A stretch of DNA of 33,995 nt, from contig JANQIP010000222.1 of assembly GCA_028282095.1 (NCBI GenBank), forward strand, positions 1 through 33,995, given 5' to 3'. Both the position numbers and the translations under genes were made by a program. Shown here piece by piece: positions 17,724-30,403 of this stretch (position 1 is the stretch's first letter; every line of letters starts with the position of its first letter). The notes beneath the pieces are model-generated. The model had not been told where the DNA came from, did not search any database, and saw only the letters and a list, made by a program, of their open reading frames with translations. The DNA is from Xanthobacteraceae bacterium. Its GTDB lineage: Bacteria; Pseudomonadota; Alphaproteobacteria; Rhizobiales; Xanthobacteraceae.

Positions 17724-19815
17724 GAAGTCCCCGCGAAAACGGTGACGGACTGGGCCGGCGCGACATGCTTCGACCCTTCTTTGAACGCGTCGATCTTGAA
17801 CTTTCCGTCGGCGTGCCGATCGTCCCCGACGACCGTCGCCAGCATCCGCGCCCAGGTGACGCAGCCCGGCCAATTCGGCAAGACGAAGTCGACCGCCTCG
17901 GTCCCCGCATTGAGAACAACGTACAAAGGAACGCCCGCGGAGTCGATCGGCCCCAGCACATAGGACAGGAAGCGAGCCTCGTTCACAAACCAATCCGCCT
18001 GAGTCATCTCGGTTCCGCGCGGGGTCATCCACTTGACGTCGTGACTGCCGTCGCTGCGATGGCCGACCAGCCAATGCCGGCCCTGCAATTGCGGAAAGGA
18101 CCGCCGTAACGCGGTGAGCTGGGAGACAAGCTCGGTCAGGTCGTCGCCCTTGCGCCCGATGCCGGACCAGTCGACCCAGCCGGTTTCGTTGTCCTGGCAA
18201 TAGGCGTTGTTGTTGCCGTTCTGGCTGTTGCCGACCTCGTCACCGGCCAGCATCAATGGAACGCCATGGGCGAGGAACAGCGTTGCAAGCATGCCGCGTT
18301 TGGCGCGGCGGCGCGCTTCAAGGATGGCCTTGTCGCCGGTCGGACCTTCCACGCCCCAATTGGTGCTCTGATTGTCGTTGGACCCGTCACGATTGTCCTC
18401 GCCATTGGCGGCGTTGTGCTTGCTCGAATAGCTGACGAGATCGGCGAGCGTGAAACCGTCATGGACGGTCACGTGATTGATGCTCGCGCGCGGCGGCCGG
18501 CGCCGATAGCGAAAATGGTCGGCCGAGCCGCTCATGCGGCCGGCGAGGTCGCGGATCTGGTCGCGCTCGCTCCGCCAGTAGCGACGGACGGTGCGCCGGA
18601 ACGCATCGTTCCATTCCGACCAGCCCTGCGGGAAGCCGCCGAGCTGATAACCGCCCCAGCCGACATCCCATGGTTCGGCGATCAGCTTGACCCGCGAGAG
18701 CACCGGATCCTGGTTGACCGCGGCGAAGAAGCCGGCATTCGGATCGAAGCCGTTGGGCCCACGGCCGAGCGTCGTCGCAAGGTCGAAGCGGAAACCGTCG
18801 ACATGGCACGTCTCGACCCAATAGCGCAACGAATCCATCACCATCTGCAGCACGCGCGGATGGGTCAGGTTGAGCGAGTTGCCGCAGCCGGTGAAGTCGT
18901 CGTAGTAGCGCGCCGCGTTCGGCCGCAGCCAGTAATAGGACGCGTTATCGATCCCGCGAAAGCACAAGGTCGGGCCGAGATGGTTGCCCTCGCAGGTGTG
19001 ATTGTAGACGACATCGAGCAGAACCTCGATTCCCGCTTGATGCAGCTGGGCGACGGTCGCCTTGAAGTCTTCGAGCGTAGAATCGGCGGCGCCATAGTGC
19101 GGCTGGGGGGCAAAGAAGGCGATTGAGCTGTAGCCCCAATAGTTGCGCAGGCCCTTGTCGACCAGCATATGCTCGTCGACATGGCCGTGAATCGGCAACA
19201 GCTCGATGGTGGTCACGCCGAGGCGGTGCAGATGCTCGATCATCTGCGGGGAGCCCAGCCCGCGAAAGGTGCCGCGCCATGCGGGCGCAACGTCCTTGCG
19301 CTGCATGGTCAGGCCGCGCACATGCGCCTCGTAGATGACCGTATCGTGCCAGGGCACGCGCGGGCTGCGATCATCGCCCCAGGTGAAGGCATCGTCGACG
19401 ACGACGGCCTTGAGCATGCTGCGTGAATTGTCACGTTTGTCGAACGACAGGTCCGCCCGGGCGCTGCGGGTGCGATAGGCGAAATGGGCGTCGGTCCAGA
19501 CGAAATGCCCGGTTATCCGCTTGGCATAGGGATCGAGCAGCAGCTTGTTGTTGTTGAAGCGATGGCCGCGGTCGGGCTCATAGGGGCCGTAAACCCGGTA
19601 ACCATAGACCTGGCCGGGCACGACCTCCGGCAGATAAACGTGCCAGACATCGTCGGTGACTTCCGGGAGCGCGATCCGATCGGTCTCGCGGCGGCCGAAC
19701 CGATCGAACAGGCATAACTCGATCTTCTCGGCATGGGCCGAGAAGATGGCGAAGTTGGTGCCGCGCCCGTCCCAAGTCGCACCGAGCGGATAGGGAGAGC
19801 CTGGCCTGACCTGCA

Positions 19816-19816
<1 letters not shown>
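17720..19816 (-). CDS. glgX: Glycogen debranching enzyme GlgX
   Basis: The 698-residue GH13 isoamylase-type enzyme hydrolyses alpha-1,6 branches and so yields linear chains that TreY can use. The N-terminus PGSPYPLGATWDGRGTNFAI is typical, followed by a CBM48-like domain and the barrel with nucleophile Asp345 (VDGFRFDLATTLGR), acid/base Glu381 (KLIAEPWDVG) and the pair His452-Asp453 (VTVHDGFTLADLVSY). Length is normal. Its ATG shares a base with the glgB stop (TGATG) and its stop is nested in the treZ start (ATGA). Confidence 0.97.
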
Positions 19817-21965
<2,149 letters not shown>

Positions 21966-21969
<4 letters not shown>

Positions 21970-24900
21970 GGCTGGACGCTCTCCACGGGAAAGAGCGTCC
22001 GCCAGAGCCCGGACAGCGGCACATGGACCCAGTCGGGACGGTTAGCAAATTCATACCCCACCTCGTAAACGGCCTTTTCCAAAACAAAGAAACGCAGCAA
22101 CCGGTCGGCCATGGCGACATCCTGCGGCCACAGCCTGCTCGCGCCGGCCGTATTGCGCATGCTCACAAGGAATGCATCCGTTGCTGCATTGCGCCAAGAG
22201 TCAAGTGCCCGCAACAGAGGCTCGGGGTCTTCGACTGCCGTTTCCACGATCCGATGCAGGGCGTCGGTCGCCGCATAGTCGAGCGAACGGACGAGGCCCG
22301 CAGCATCCCGCGCTGACGGGTATTTGCGCCGCCGGTCATGGTAGGGACGCTCCGGCTCGCCTTCGAAATCGACGATGTGCACGTCGTCCTTGACGATGAG
22401 GACCTGCCCGAGATGGAGGTCGCCATGTTGTCGCACCTTGTCGACATCGATGGTGCGCGGCAGCAGGTCCTGCATCATTTCAACCGCCTGCCAGCGTCGC
22501 GCCAGCAGCGCGCGAGCGGTCGGCTTTGCCTGCTTGCCGAGCCGGTCGTAGCGCCGGGCGAGTTCCTCGAACATCGCTTCGGCCGAGGTCACGAGTTTTG
22601 CCGTCCAAGCTGCCACATCTTCGGCGGTCACCGGCTCCGGGGCGAAGGCAGCGATGTCGGAACGGCTTGCGAGCGCCAGATGCAATTCGCCGATGCGGCG
22701 GCCGATCTGGCGCATGCGATTGAGATAGACGGAGTGCGCCTCGGCGAGAGCAGGCACGATCGGCAGGATGGTGGCTTCTTCCAGGAAGCGGTTGAGATAG
22801 CTCGCCGTATGCGCCCAGGCGTCGCCCTGGTTTTCAACGAATCGGTGAAGGATCGCAACGGTCGAGCGCTCGCCGCCGCGCTCGACCAATTCGACCGTCC
22901 CCATCAGCGGCGGCGAGTTCTCAAAGTCCGCGACATCCGTCAGGAACCGTCCGATCTCCACCTCCGGGTTGGTTCCCGGCAACAGCCGCCGGTAGAATTT
23001 CAGCACGAAGGAGGAGTTGATGATGACGGTGGAATTCGACTGCTCCGCCCCGCTCGCGCGGATCTCGGTGACCGGCGGCAGCTCAAGCGAAGCAAAGCGG
23101 GCGGTCGGCCGCATTTCCAGCCTCAGGCCGGACGCGGCGGACACCTGCCGCTGGGCATGGACATCGCGGACGATCGACGACACGAAATCCCGGTCGGAGA
23201 AGGCATCGCTCAGCACGCCTTCCCGGTTGTGGCGGCGCACCGGGGCGATGACGGAGGCCGGCGGGGCGGTGGTGCGATCGACCTCCTCCCAGCTCACGAT
23301 CAGCGGCATGGCGTAGCGCATGGCGCCGCGCGGCGACGCGTGGTCGATCAAAGCGACGACCGGCGCAAGGTCCCCCTCCCCGAGCGGGACGACGGAGCTC
23401 ACGCGCGCGCCGCCGGCTTCCGACCCCTTGGCGGCGAACCAGCGGCGGGTCGCGAGAAAGGCCGGCAGAACCTCGCGTTCGAAATGCTGCGCCGTGGGGC
23501 CCGCCGAAAGCGACCGCCAGCCTTTATCCATGACGACCGTGGCCCACTCGCGCGTGGTCGAGACCTCCGAGGGCGCCATGCCGGCCTCCTCGGTCAGCAG
23601 GAACCAGAAGAACCCGTAAGGTCCGAGCGTAACGACGAAGGGAAACTCGTCGATCCGCCGAAATCGCGACCGTCCGAGCATCTCGACCGGAACGCGGCCG
23701 CGCCATTGCGACAGATCGATCTCGGTCGATTGGGCGGCGCGGGAGAGATTGGCGACGCACAGGAGGACCTCATGCCCGTATTGGCGCAGATAGGCCATCA
23801 CGGCGCGATTGGTCGGCCGCAACATGGTCATGGTGCCGCGGCCGAAGACCTTGCTGGTCTTGCGCACCGCGATCATCCGCTTCATCCAGTTGAGGAGCGA
23901 GGAGATGCTGCGGGACTGCGCCTCGACATTGACCGACTGATAGCCGTAGACCGGATCCATGATCGGCGGCAGAAAGAGCTTTGCCGGATCGCAGCGGGAG
24001 AATCCGCCATTGCGGTCGGAGGTCCATTGCATCGGCGTGCGCACGCCATTGCGGTCGCCGAGATAGATGTTGTCGCCCATGCCGATCTCGTCGCCGTAAT
24101 AGAAGATCGGCGTTCCCGGCAGCGAGAGCATCAGGCTCTTCATGAGCTCGATCTTGCGCCGGTCATTGTCCATCAGCGGGGCCAGCCGCCGGCGGATGCC
24201 GAGATTGAGGCGGGCGCGCGGTTCGGCCGCATAGGTTGACCACAGATAATCGCGCTCGGCGTCGGTCACCATTTCGAGCGTCAGCTCGTCGTGATTGCGC
24301 AGAAACAGCGCCCACTGGCAGTTCGGCGGGATGTCCGGCGTCTGCCGCAGGATGTCCATGATGGGAAAACGGTCTTCCTGCGCGATCGCCATGTAGATGC
24401 GCGGCATGAGCGGGAAGTGATAGGCCATATGGCATTCGTCGCCGTCGCCGAAATAGGCGCGGACGTCTTCCGGCCACTGGTTCGCTTCCGCGAGCAGAAA
24501 GGTATTCGGCGCATAGGCGTCGATCTCGGCGCGCAGCCGTTTGATGACCGCATGCGTCTCCGGGAGGTTCTCGTTGTTGGTCCCCTCGCGCTCGCACAGA
24601 TAGGGAATGGCGTCGAGCCGGAAGCCGTCGACGCCAAAGTCGAGCCAGCGGCGCATCACCTGCACCATGGCCCGGAACACCTGCGGATTGTCGTAATTGA
24701 GATCGGGCTGATGGGAGAAGAAGCGGTGCCAGAAATAGGCGCCGGCCTCCGGATCCCAGGTCCAGTTCGATTTTTCCGTATCGGTGAAGATGATGCGGGT
24801 GTCGAGGTATTTCTGGTCGGTATCGCTCCAGACATACCAGTTGCGCGCGTCCGACCCCGGCTTGCTGCGGCGCGCGCGCCTGAACCAGGTATGCTGGTCC

Positions 24901-25262
24901 GAGGTGTGGTTGATCACGAGCTCGGTGATCACCCGCAAGCCGCGCCGCTTCGCCTCGCTGATGAAGCGCCGGAAATCCTTGATCGTGCCGAAATCGGGAT
25001 TGATGCGGCGATAATCGGCAATGTCGTAGCCGTCGTCGCGACCCGGACTGGGATAGAACGGCAGCAGCCACAGCGTGGTGACGCCGAGGTCCTGAAGATA
25101 GTCGAGCCGCTGGGTCAGGCCGTTGAAGTCGCCGATGCCGTCGTCATTGCTGTCGAAGAAAGCCTTGACGTGCAGCTGATAGATGATCGCGTCCTTGTAC
25201 CACAGCGGATCGCTGGTCTCGGCGGCCGTGGTCGCGGCCACGATGTCGGAAACGATATTCAT
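21966..25262 (-). CDS. Trehalose synthase fused to maltokinase (TreS-Pep2)
   Basis: The 1098-residue protein joins two enzymes. Residues about 10-558 form a GH13 trehalose synthase (maltose to trehalose and back): Asp217 in [15 protein letters not shown], Glu259 in [13 protein letters not shown] and the pair His324-Asp325 in [11 protein letters not shown]. After a linker (about 559-590), residues about 590-1098 form a maltokinase that makes maltose-1-phosphate with ATP; its catalytic loop [11 protein letters not shown] and metal-binding DFEGEPERP lie near 940-965. Such fusions are known in bacteria. It is the first gene of the operon, with the promoter in the 743-bp spacer shared with malQ. 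Only a weak ribosome site precedes the ATG. Confidence 0.96.
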
Positions 25263-26005
25263 GGACGACCCGTTTCAGGCGAGGCGGCAGGTTTCGATAG
25301 CGGGGACATGACGCAGACCGATCGACAAGCGCACATTATACCATTCGATCATGTGCCGTATGTCGATGACAAGCCTCTCACCCGCGCGCACAGGACGCAG
25401 CCCGCCCTCCGGCGCGATCCAAAGATCACCAAATGGGAACTAAGGATTCATACGATCACGACCCCGCAAGCGCAACTAGGCTTGCATCATCACGGCCGGC
25501 GCGCAGGGGCTTCCGACCAACACCGTTAAGAACTGATCGCTAGGTTTTGTCCGCTGGAGCACGTTCGGGGTCGCCTATTGGTATGTTGCGGGACCGGCGC
25601 CTTTTCGTCGCGGCCCCGATGAGGGTGGACAAAGATGGACGTTCATGGATTTTCGTCCAGTGTGCAGCGCCCCCTCGTCACCGATACGACCGGAGGATGA
25701 TGGCGCGTTGACGAAGGAATTGAGCCGGAAATTGGAATTCCCGCGGGCCTCGGTCCGGCCAGTGGCTCTCTTAAAGTTGATGCCCTAAAGGAGCTTGGAA
25801 GGACGGGCGGATGCCCGCCTTTGGGCTTTGACGAAAATGTTGCGCGCTTTGCCCGCCCCGCTATGGTTCGCCAGCTCCGTGGACCTCCTCGGAGGGCCTC
25901 GATCGTCGGTTCCCGTCATGACCGATCCTTCCGCCGCGGCGGCCGGCAAAGGCTGTCCGGCAGCGATACCCCCGGCGAATCGGTGGCCCCCGATCAAGTC
26001 GATCA
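25263..26005. promoter_or_regulatory. 743-bp divergent spacer between treS-pep2 and malQ
   Basis: This must hold promoters for the 12-kb sugar operon (-) and for malQ (+). I find no supported gene: small frames near 25795-26016 have no family resemblance and their starts lie poorly to the AAAGGAG at 25786-25792. There is a short GC-rich hairpin at about 25803-25816 (CGGGC, loop, GCCCG) followed by T-containing sequence. I looked for a GGAAC-N16/17-CGTT general-stress promoter; one GGAAC occurs at 25436-25440 but without a matching -10. None of the palindromic repeat families occurs here. Confidence 0.45.
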
Positions 26006-28027
26006 ATGATGAGTGACGACATCCAAAGCATGGTGGACCAAGACCAGCTCAGCCGCGAGGCGCAAGCCTTGGGCATTGAGACGACCTATATCGACGCGCG
26101 CGGGGACCAGCGAACGCCAAGCGAAGGGGCCCTCGCCACGGTTGTCGGCGTGCTGGCGGAGCATGCACGCGCGGCAGGAATTGACGGCGTAACAACGGTC
26201 CAGGCCCTGCGCAAAGGGCGCGGCAATCGGCTGGACAATCCCAGCGCCGACGGCGTGGGCTGGCGGCTGATCGCAGATGGCCACACGGTCGCCGCCGGGA
26301 CCTGCCAGGCGAACTCGATCACGCTGCCGGCAAGGCTCCGGGTCGGGTCCTATCGGCTCGAGTTCGATGTCCCGGAACCGGAGGGCATGGCGCAGACGGC
26401 GATTGTCGCACCGGCGCAATCCTATCAGCCCGCCCATTTCGATGAGGGCGGCCGCGTCTGGGCGCTCTCGGTGCAGCTCTACTCGGTCCGCTCGCGCCGC
26501 AATTGGGGCATAGGCGACTTCACCGACCTTAAGAACCTGGTGCGGATTGCCGCCGATCTCGGCGCGGCCGGCATCGGGCTCAATCCGCTGCACGCGATCA
26601 GTCTCGACGATCCGGCGATGATCAGCCCCTATTCGCCGATCAGCCGCCTGTTTCTCAATCCGCTCTATATCGATCTCGACGCCGTGCGCGAGTTTCCCGG
26701 CCTCAAAGCAGCCGGGCTTGAAGACGAGGTGGAGCGCCTGCGGGCGAGCGATCGCGTCGATTATGCCGGAATCATTGCCGCCAAGGTGAAGGGGCTCAGG
26801 CTTGCCTATGACCGCTTCCGCGAGCGCGCGAGCGCGAAACGGCGCGACGATTTCGCCGCGTTCAAGGCCGAGCGCGCCCCGCTGATCGACGGTTTTGCCG
26901 CCTTCTCGACGCTGCACCAGCGCTTCGGCCCGCCCTGGTGGGAGTGGCCGCAGGAATGGCGCAGTCCAACCCCGGAGACGATCGAATCGCTGTGGCGCAG
27001 CGAACCGGTGGAGATGGACTTCCATGCCTTCGTGCAATGGCTCGCCGACCGGCAGCTCAAGGAATGTCATAGCCTGACCAAGAAGCTCCACATGCCGATC
27101 GGCCTTTATCTGGACGTCGCGGTCGGTGCGGCGCAGGACGGCGCCGATGTGTGGAGCAACCAGGGCGCCTATGTGCGCGAATTGTCCGCCGGCGCCCCGC
27201 CCGACCTGCTGAACACGGCGGGACAGGATTGGGGGCTCGCCTCATTCCATCCGGGCGTGCTCGCCAACACCGACTTCCGCCTGATGCGCGAGACCTTGCG
27301 GGCCATCATGCGCTATGCTGGCGCGATCCGCATCGACCACGTCTTGGGGTTCAACCGGCTCTATCTCGTTCCTCGCGGCTACAAGCCCGACGAGGGGACC
27401 TATGTGCGCTTTCCGCTCGAGGCCATGCTGGCCGTTCTCGCGCAGACGAGCCAGGCGGAGCACTGCGTCGTCATCGGCGAGGACCTTGGAACGGTTCCCG
27501 ACGGTTTCCGCGAGACGCTCGCCGAGTGGAACGTGTGGTCCTATCGCGTCATGATGTTCGAGCGGGAGCATGACGGCGCCTTCAGGGGACCGTCGAGCTA
27601 TCCGGCGCAGGCGCTGGTCTCGTTCGGCACGCACGACCTGCCGACCTTTTCCGGCTGGCTTTCCGGACATGACCTCACGGTCAAGCACGGCCTCGGCCTC
27701 GATCCGGGCGAGAGCGAGGACGAGCGCGCCGATGCCCATCGGGCGCTGGCAGAAGCGCTCGCGCGCGAAAACGGCGCCGAAGAATCGTCGGTCCTCGAAA
27801 TGATTCGCTTTCTCGCCCGCACGCCGAGCCGGCTCTTGGTGGTGGCGGCCGAGGACGTGTTCGATGAGAAAGACCAGGTCAATGTTCCTGGCACGATCAA
27901 TGAGCATCCCAACTGGCGGCGTCGGCTTCCGATCGCGTTGGAGGATTTCCTTGAGCACGACCGGCTGACCGCACTCGCGGCCGTGCTGCGCAGCGAGGGC
28001 CGCGCCTTCCCGTCCAACTCGAGCTGA
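26006..28027 (+). CDS. malQ: 4-alpha-glucanotransferase (amylomaltase)
   Basis: The 673-residue GH77 enzyme passes glucan segments between malto-oligosaccharides, releasing glucose and lengthening short chains. An N-terminal domain of about 150 residues is followed by LYSVRSRRNWGIGDF and the barrel. Catalytic positions are the Asp in IRIDHVLGFNRLYLVP (about 443), the Glu in VVIGEDLGTVPDGF (about 491) and the Asp in FGTHDLPTFSGWLSG (about 543). The first ATG at 26006 is followed at once by a second at 26009; neither has a good ribosome site. In many relatives malQ lies inside the treZ-treY operon; here it is divergent and upstream. It ends 10 bases before the glyoxalase II gene. Confidence 0.96.
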   Translation: MMSDDIQSMVDQDQLSREAQALGIETTYIDARGDQRTPSEGALATVVGVLAEHARAAGIDGVTTVQALRKGRGNRLDNPSADGVGWRLIADGHTVAAGTCQANSITLPARLRVGSYRLEFDVPEPEGMAQTAIVAPAQSYQPAHFDEGGRVWALSVQLYSVRSRRNWGIGDFTDLKNLVRIAADLGAAGIGLNPLHAISLDDPAMISPYSPISRLFLNPLYIDLDAVREFPGLKAAGLEDEVERLRASDRVDYAGIIAAKVKGLRLAYDRFRERASAKRRDDFAAFKAERAPLIDGFAAFSTLHQRFGPPWWEWPQEWRSPTPETIESLWRSEPVEMDFHAFVQWLADRQLKECHSLTKKLHMPIGLYLDVAVGAAQDGADVWSNQGAYVRELSAGAPPDLLNTAGQDWGLASFHPGVLANTDFRLMRETLRAIMRYAGAIRIDHVLGFNRLYLVPRGYKPDEGTYVRFPLEAMLAVLAQTSQAEHCVVIGEDLGTVPDGFRETLAEWNVWSYRVMMFEREHDGAFRGPSSYPAQALVSFGTHDLPTFSGWLSGHDLTVKHGLGLDPGESEDERADAHRALAEALARENGAEESSVLEMIRFLARTPSRLLVVAAEDVFDEKDQVNVPGTINEHPNWRRRLPIALEDFLEHDRLTALAAVLRSEGRAFPSNSS

Positions 28028-28037
28028 GGAACCAGCC

Positions 28038-28805
28038 GTGCCGGCGCAAACACACCTTTTTCTTTGCCTGAGCGATAATTACGGTGTTCTCATCCATGAT
28101 CCCGCAACCGGTGCGACCGCTGCGATCGACGCGCCGGAGGCGGGCGCCGTCAGCGCCGCGCTTGACGCGACCGGTTGGAAGCTCACCGACATCCTGATCA
28201 CCCATCATCACGGCGACCACACCGCCGGGGTTCCCGAACTGAAGGCCCGGTATGGCTGCCGTGTCACCGCCCCGGCCCACGAGAAGAGCCCGATCGCCGA
28301 TGTCGATGTCTCGGTCGGCGAAGGCGACCCGGTCAGGGTCGGCTCGCTCAACGCCAAGGTGATCGCAACGCCCGGCCACACCATCGGCCACATCGCCTAC
28401 TGGTTTCCCGACAGCGAGATCGCCTTCGTCGGCGACACGCTGTTCTCGATCGGCTGCGGCCGGCTGTTCGAGAGCACGGCCGAGACGATGTGGAACTCGC
28501 TGCTCAAGCTGCGCGCGCTGCCCGACGACACGCTTATCTATTGCGGCCATGAATACACGCTCTCGAATATCCGTTTCGCCCTGACCATCGAGCCCGACAA
28601 CGCGGCGCTCAAGCGCCGGGCCGAGGAAGCGAACCGCCTGCGCGCCGCCGGCAAGCCGACCGTTCCCTCGCTGCTCGGTCAGGAAAAACTCGCCAATCCG
28701 TTCCTGCGTGCGGACGTGCCCGAGGTCGCCGCCGCCGTGCGGCTTGCCGGCAAGCCCGCCGCGCAGGTTTTTGGCGAGCTGCGCCACCGCAAGGATAGAT
28801 TCTGA
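28038..28805 (+). CDS. gloB: Hydroxyacylglutathione hydrolase (glyoxalase II)
   Basis: The 255-residue metallo-beta-lactamase-fold enzyme hydrolyses S-lactoylglutathione to lactate and glutathione, the second step of methylglyoxal detoxification. Metal ligands are visible: His56, His58, Asp60 and His61 in THHHGDHTAG, His116 in TPGHTIGH, Asp135 in VGDTLFSIGCGR and His173 in YCGHEYT. The C-terminal helical substrate-binding domain ends LRHRKDRF. The GTG start at 28038 has GAGGA 7 bases upstream. It is probably co-transcribed with malQ, which fits protection against methylglyoxal formed during high sugar flux, although that link is inferred. Confidence 0.96.
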   Translation: MPAQTHLFLCLSDNYGVLIHDPATGATAAIDAPEAGAVSAALDATGWKLTDILITHHHGDHTAGVPELKARYGCRVTAPAHEKSPIADVDVSVGEGDPVRVGSLNAKVIATPGHTIGHIAYWFPDSEIAFVGDTLFSIGCGRLFESTAETMWNSLLKLRALPDDTLIYCGHEYTLSNIRFALTIEPDNAALKRRAEEANRLRAAGKPTVPSLLGQEKLANPFLRADVPEVAAAVRLAGKPAAQVFGELRHRKDRF

Positions 28806-28837
28806 CCGTACGCCACAGAGTCCTGTGGGGTGTTGAT

Positions 28838-28912
28838 CCGTTCGTCCCCGCGCAAGCGGGGACCCAGGATCACGCAAGTAAACTGGTTTCCCGCTTTCGC
28901 GGGAATGAACGG
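28838..28912. repeat. REP-4 inverted repeat, copy 2
   Basis: The same arms as at 12924-12991: CGTCCCCGCGCAAGCGGGGA on the left and TTCCCGCTTTCGCGGGAATG on the right, with ACCCAGG and AACTGG inside. It starts about 33 bases after gloB and could end that transcript. Just beyond it (28930-28970) is a decayed match to the CCCTCTCC/GGGAGAG type of hairpin. Confidence 0.8.
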
Positions 28913-29027
28913 AATTGGCCGGACGAAATAGCCCTCTCCCTAACCTTCACCCGCAAGCCGGGAGAGCAAGGCCCTCAAGTCACCGCATAGTTCGTCACCG
29001 AACTGATCCCCGGAAAGCCTGCCACGC

Positions 29028-29480
29028 ATGCCCCTTGATCGACACGCCGCGCTGAGCGCCGCCGAAGTGATTCGCTTGCTGCGGCTTGCGCCGCACCCCG
29101 AGGGCGGACATTTCCGCGAGACCTTTCGCGATGAGGCAAAGAGCGGAGCCGCGCGCGCGGCCTCGACGGCGATCTATTTCCTGCTCGCGCGCGGCGAGCG
29201 TTCGCACTGGCACCGCGTCGATGCCGCCGAAGTCTGGCACTGGTATGCCGGCGCGCCGCTCGAACTTTCCATCGCCGCACAGGGCCAGCCGGTGGCAAGG
29301 TGGCGGCTTGGGCCCGATCTTGCGGCGGGCGAAGAGCCGCAGGCGGTGGTTCCGGCCCACGCCTGGCAGGCGGCCGAGAGCCTCGGCGACTGGACGCTGG
29401 TCGGCTGCACCGTCGCGCCAGGCTTCTCCTTTGAGGGTTTTGAGCTCGCCCCGCCCGACTTCAGTCCGCCTCGCGCGTGA
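29028..29480 (+). CDS. DUF985 family cupin protein
   Basis: The 150-residue cytoplasmic protein consists of a single cupin barrel of the DUF985 family. Characteristic segments are LRLAPHPEGGHFRETFR, STAIYFLLARGERSHWHRVDAAEVWHWYAG (the cupin motif with its metal-ligand histidines) and GCTVAPGFSFEGFELA near the end. The biochemical role of the family is not established; a sugar-related or metal-dependent activity is often guessed. It lies 222 bases after gloB, with a hairpin repeat between, so it may have its own promoter. The start codon follows GGAAAG by about 11 bases. Confidence 0.9.
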   Translation: MPLDRHAALSAAEVIRLLRLAPHPEGGHFRETFRDEAKSGAARAASTAIYFLLARGERSHWHRVDAAEVWHWYAGAPLELSIAAQGQPVARWRLGPDLAAGEEPQAVVPAHAWQAAESLGDWTLVGCTVAPGFSFEGFELAPPDFSPPRA

Positions 29481-29543
29481 AATTCGCGCAGCACCGCGAT
29501 CGCTCCAGCTCAAAGCGCGATGGTTCTGGGTTAGGTCACATTA

Positions 29544-29598
29544 CCTCTCCCCGCTTGCGGGGAGAGGTCGGATTGCCGAAACGCCTTTCGGCAATCCG
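29544..29598. repeat. REP-5 double hairpin
   Basis: Two perfect hairpins lie back to back: 29544-29567 (CCTCTCCCCG, loop CTTG, CGGGGAGAGG) and 29569-29598 (CGGATTGCCGAAA, loop of 4, TTTCGGCAATCCG). Very similar hairpins are widespread in spacers of alphaproteobacteria. It lies 63 bases after the cupin gene and just before a REP-1 copy, between convergent genes. Confidence 0.8.
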
Positions 29599-29614
29599 GG
29601 TGAGGGGCACTTTG

Positions 29615-29714
29615 GAGCGCGATTCAACCAGATTGAATCAATCGCGCTCAGTTCCTTTCGTCTGGTCGCGCGGTCTTAGCCGAAAGAGGACCACTCACGT
29701 CTCGGGATCAGGCT
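29615..29714 (-). repeat. REP-1 element, diverged reverse copy
   Basis: The left half is well kept (GAGCGCGATTCAACC, then TTGAATCAATCGCGCTC), while the right hairpin is degraded (GCCGAAAGAGGACC, then CTCGGGATCAGGC). No CTAG borders remain. Length is still about 100 bp. It lies between the convergent cupin and apt genes. Confidence 0.65.
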
Positions 29715-29770
29715 TGTTTGCTCGTCGCGTTTTCTACGGCGAACCGGGTTCCACTTCGCCGGAAAACGCT

Positions 29771-30322
29771 TCAATGCCCTTCGAAGGAAACGAGGGTGCG
29801 CACCGGCACGTCGAGCTTGCGTAGCTTGTCGGACCCGCCGAGGTCCGGAAGATCGACGATGAAAACGGCGGCGAGCAGCTCCGCCCCGAGCTGGCGTATC
29901 AGCTTGACCGCACCCTCGGCCGTGCCGCCGGTCGCGATCAGATCGTCGACCAGGATGACGCGATCATGCGGGGCGATGGCATCTTCATGCATCTCGATCT
30001 CGTCGAGGCCGTATTCGAGCGTATAGGCGATGCTCACCCGGTTGTGCGGCAGCTTGCCTTTCTTGCGGATCGGCACGAAACCGGCCGACACCTGATGCGC
30101 CACCGCGCCGCCGAGGATGAAACCACGGGCTTCGATGCCCGCGACCTTGTCGATCTTCATGCCGGCCCAAGGCTGCACCATCTCGTCGACCGCGCGGCGG
30201 AAGGCGCGCGCATCCCCGAGAAGCGTGGTGATGTCGCGGAACATGATTCCCGGCTTCGGATAATCCGGAATGTCGCGGATTGCCTGCTTAAGGTCACACT
30301 CTAAGGAAGGACTCATCATCAT
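29771..30322 (-). CDS. apt: Adenine phosphoribosyltransferase
   Basis: The 183-residue cytoplasmic enzyme makes AMP from adenine and PRPP. Family blocks are [18 protein letters not shown] at the N-terminus, [29 protein letters not shown] and the PRPP-binding loop [17 protein letters not shown]. Three successive ATG codons (30322, 30319, 30316) compete as starts; the third would give [13 protein letters not shown]. It salvages the adenine released by MtnP, encoded just upstream on the same strand but separated by a small gene in opposite orientation. Confidence 0.96.
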   Translation of the reverse strand: MMMSPSLECDLKQAIRDIPDYPKPGIMFRDITTLLGDARAFRRAVDEMVQPWAGMKIDKVAGIEARGFILGGAVAHQVSAGFVPIRKKGKLPHNRVSIAYTLEYGLDEIEMHEDAIAPHDRVILVDDLIATGGTAEGAVKLIRQLGAELLAAVFIVDLPDLGGSDKLRKLDVPVRTLVSFEGH

Positions 30323-30403
30323 TTTGGGACGCCGTCAGGGGGTGACTAGAAGGGGCGTTTTGGTCGCTTGCGGGATCGGCCACAGTGGCAAAGCGTGGCC
30401 CGC

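Noticed and set aside
15933..18200. A 755-codon frame extending treZ 159 codons upstream into glgX
   Set aside because: The extra residues are arginine-rich readthrough opposite a real reading frame of glgX, and the ATG at 17723 gives both the family N-terminus and an ATGA overlap.
22338..24239. A 633-codon + strand frame opposite treS-pep2
   Set aside because: Its composition (rich in R, G, A, H, D) is that of an antisense shadow in high-GC DNA, and the - strand carries clear catalytic motifs of both enzyme domains.
25436..25470. GGAAC as a possible general-stress (EcfG-type) -35 element for trehalose genes
   Set aside because: No CGTT-like -10 is found 16-17 bases downstream, and the motif points away from the sugar operon.
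25786..26016. Possible small gene after AAAGGAG in the treS-malQ spacer
   Set aside because: The start codons lie only about 2 bases from the site, the residues show no family pattern, and the frame overlaps the malQ start.
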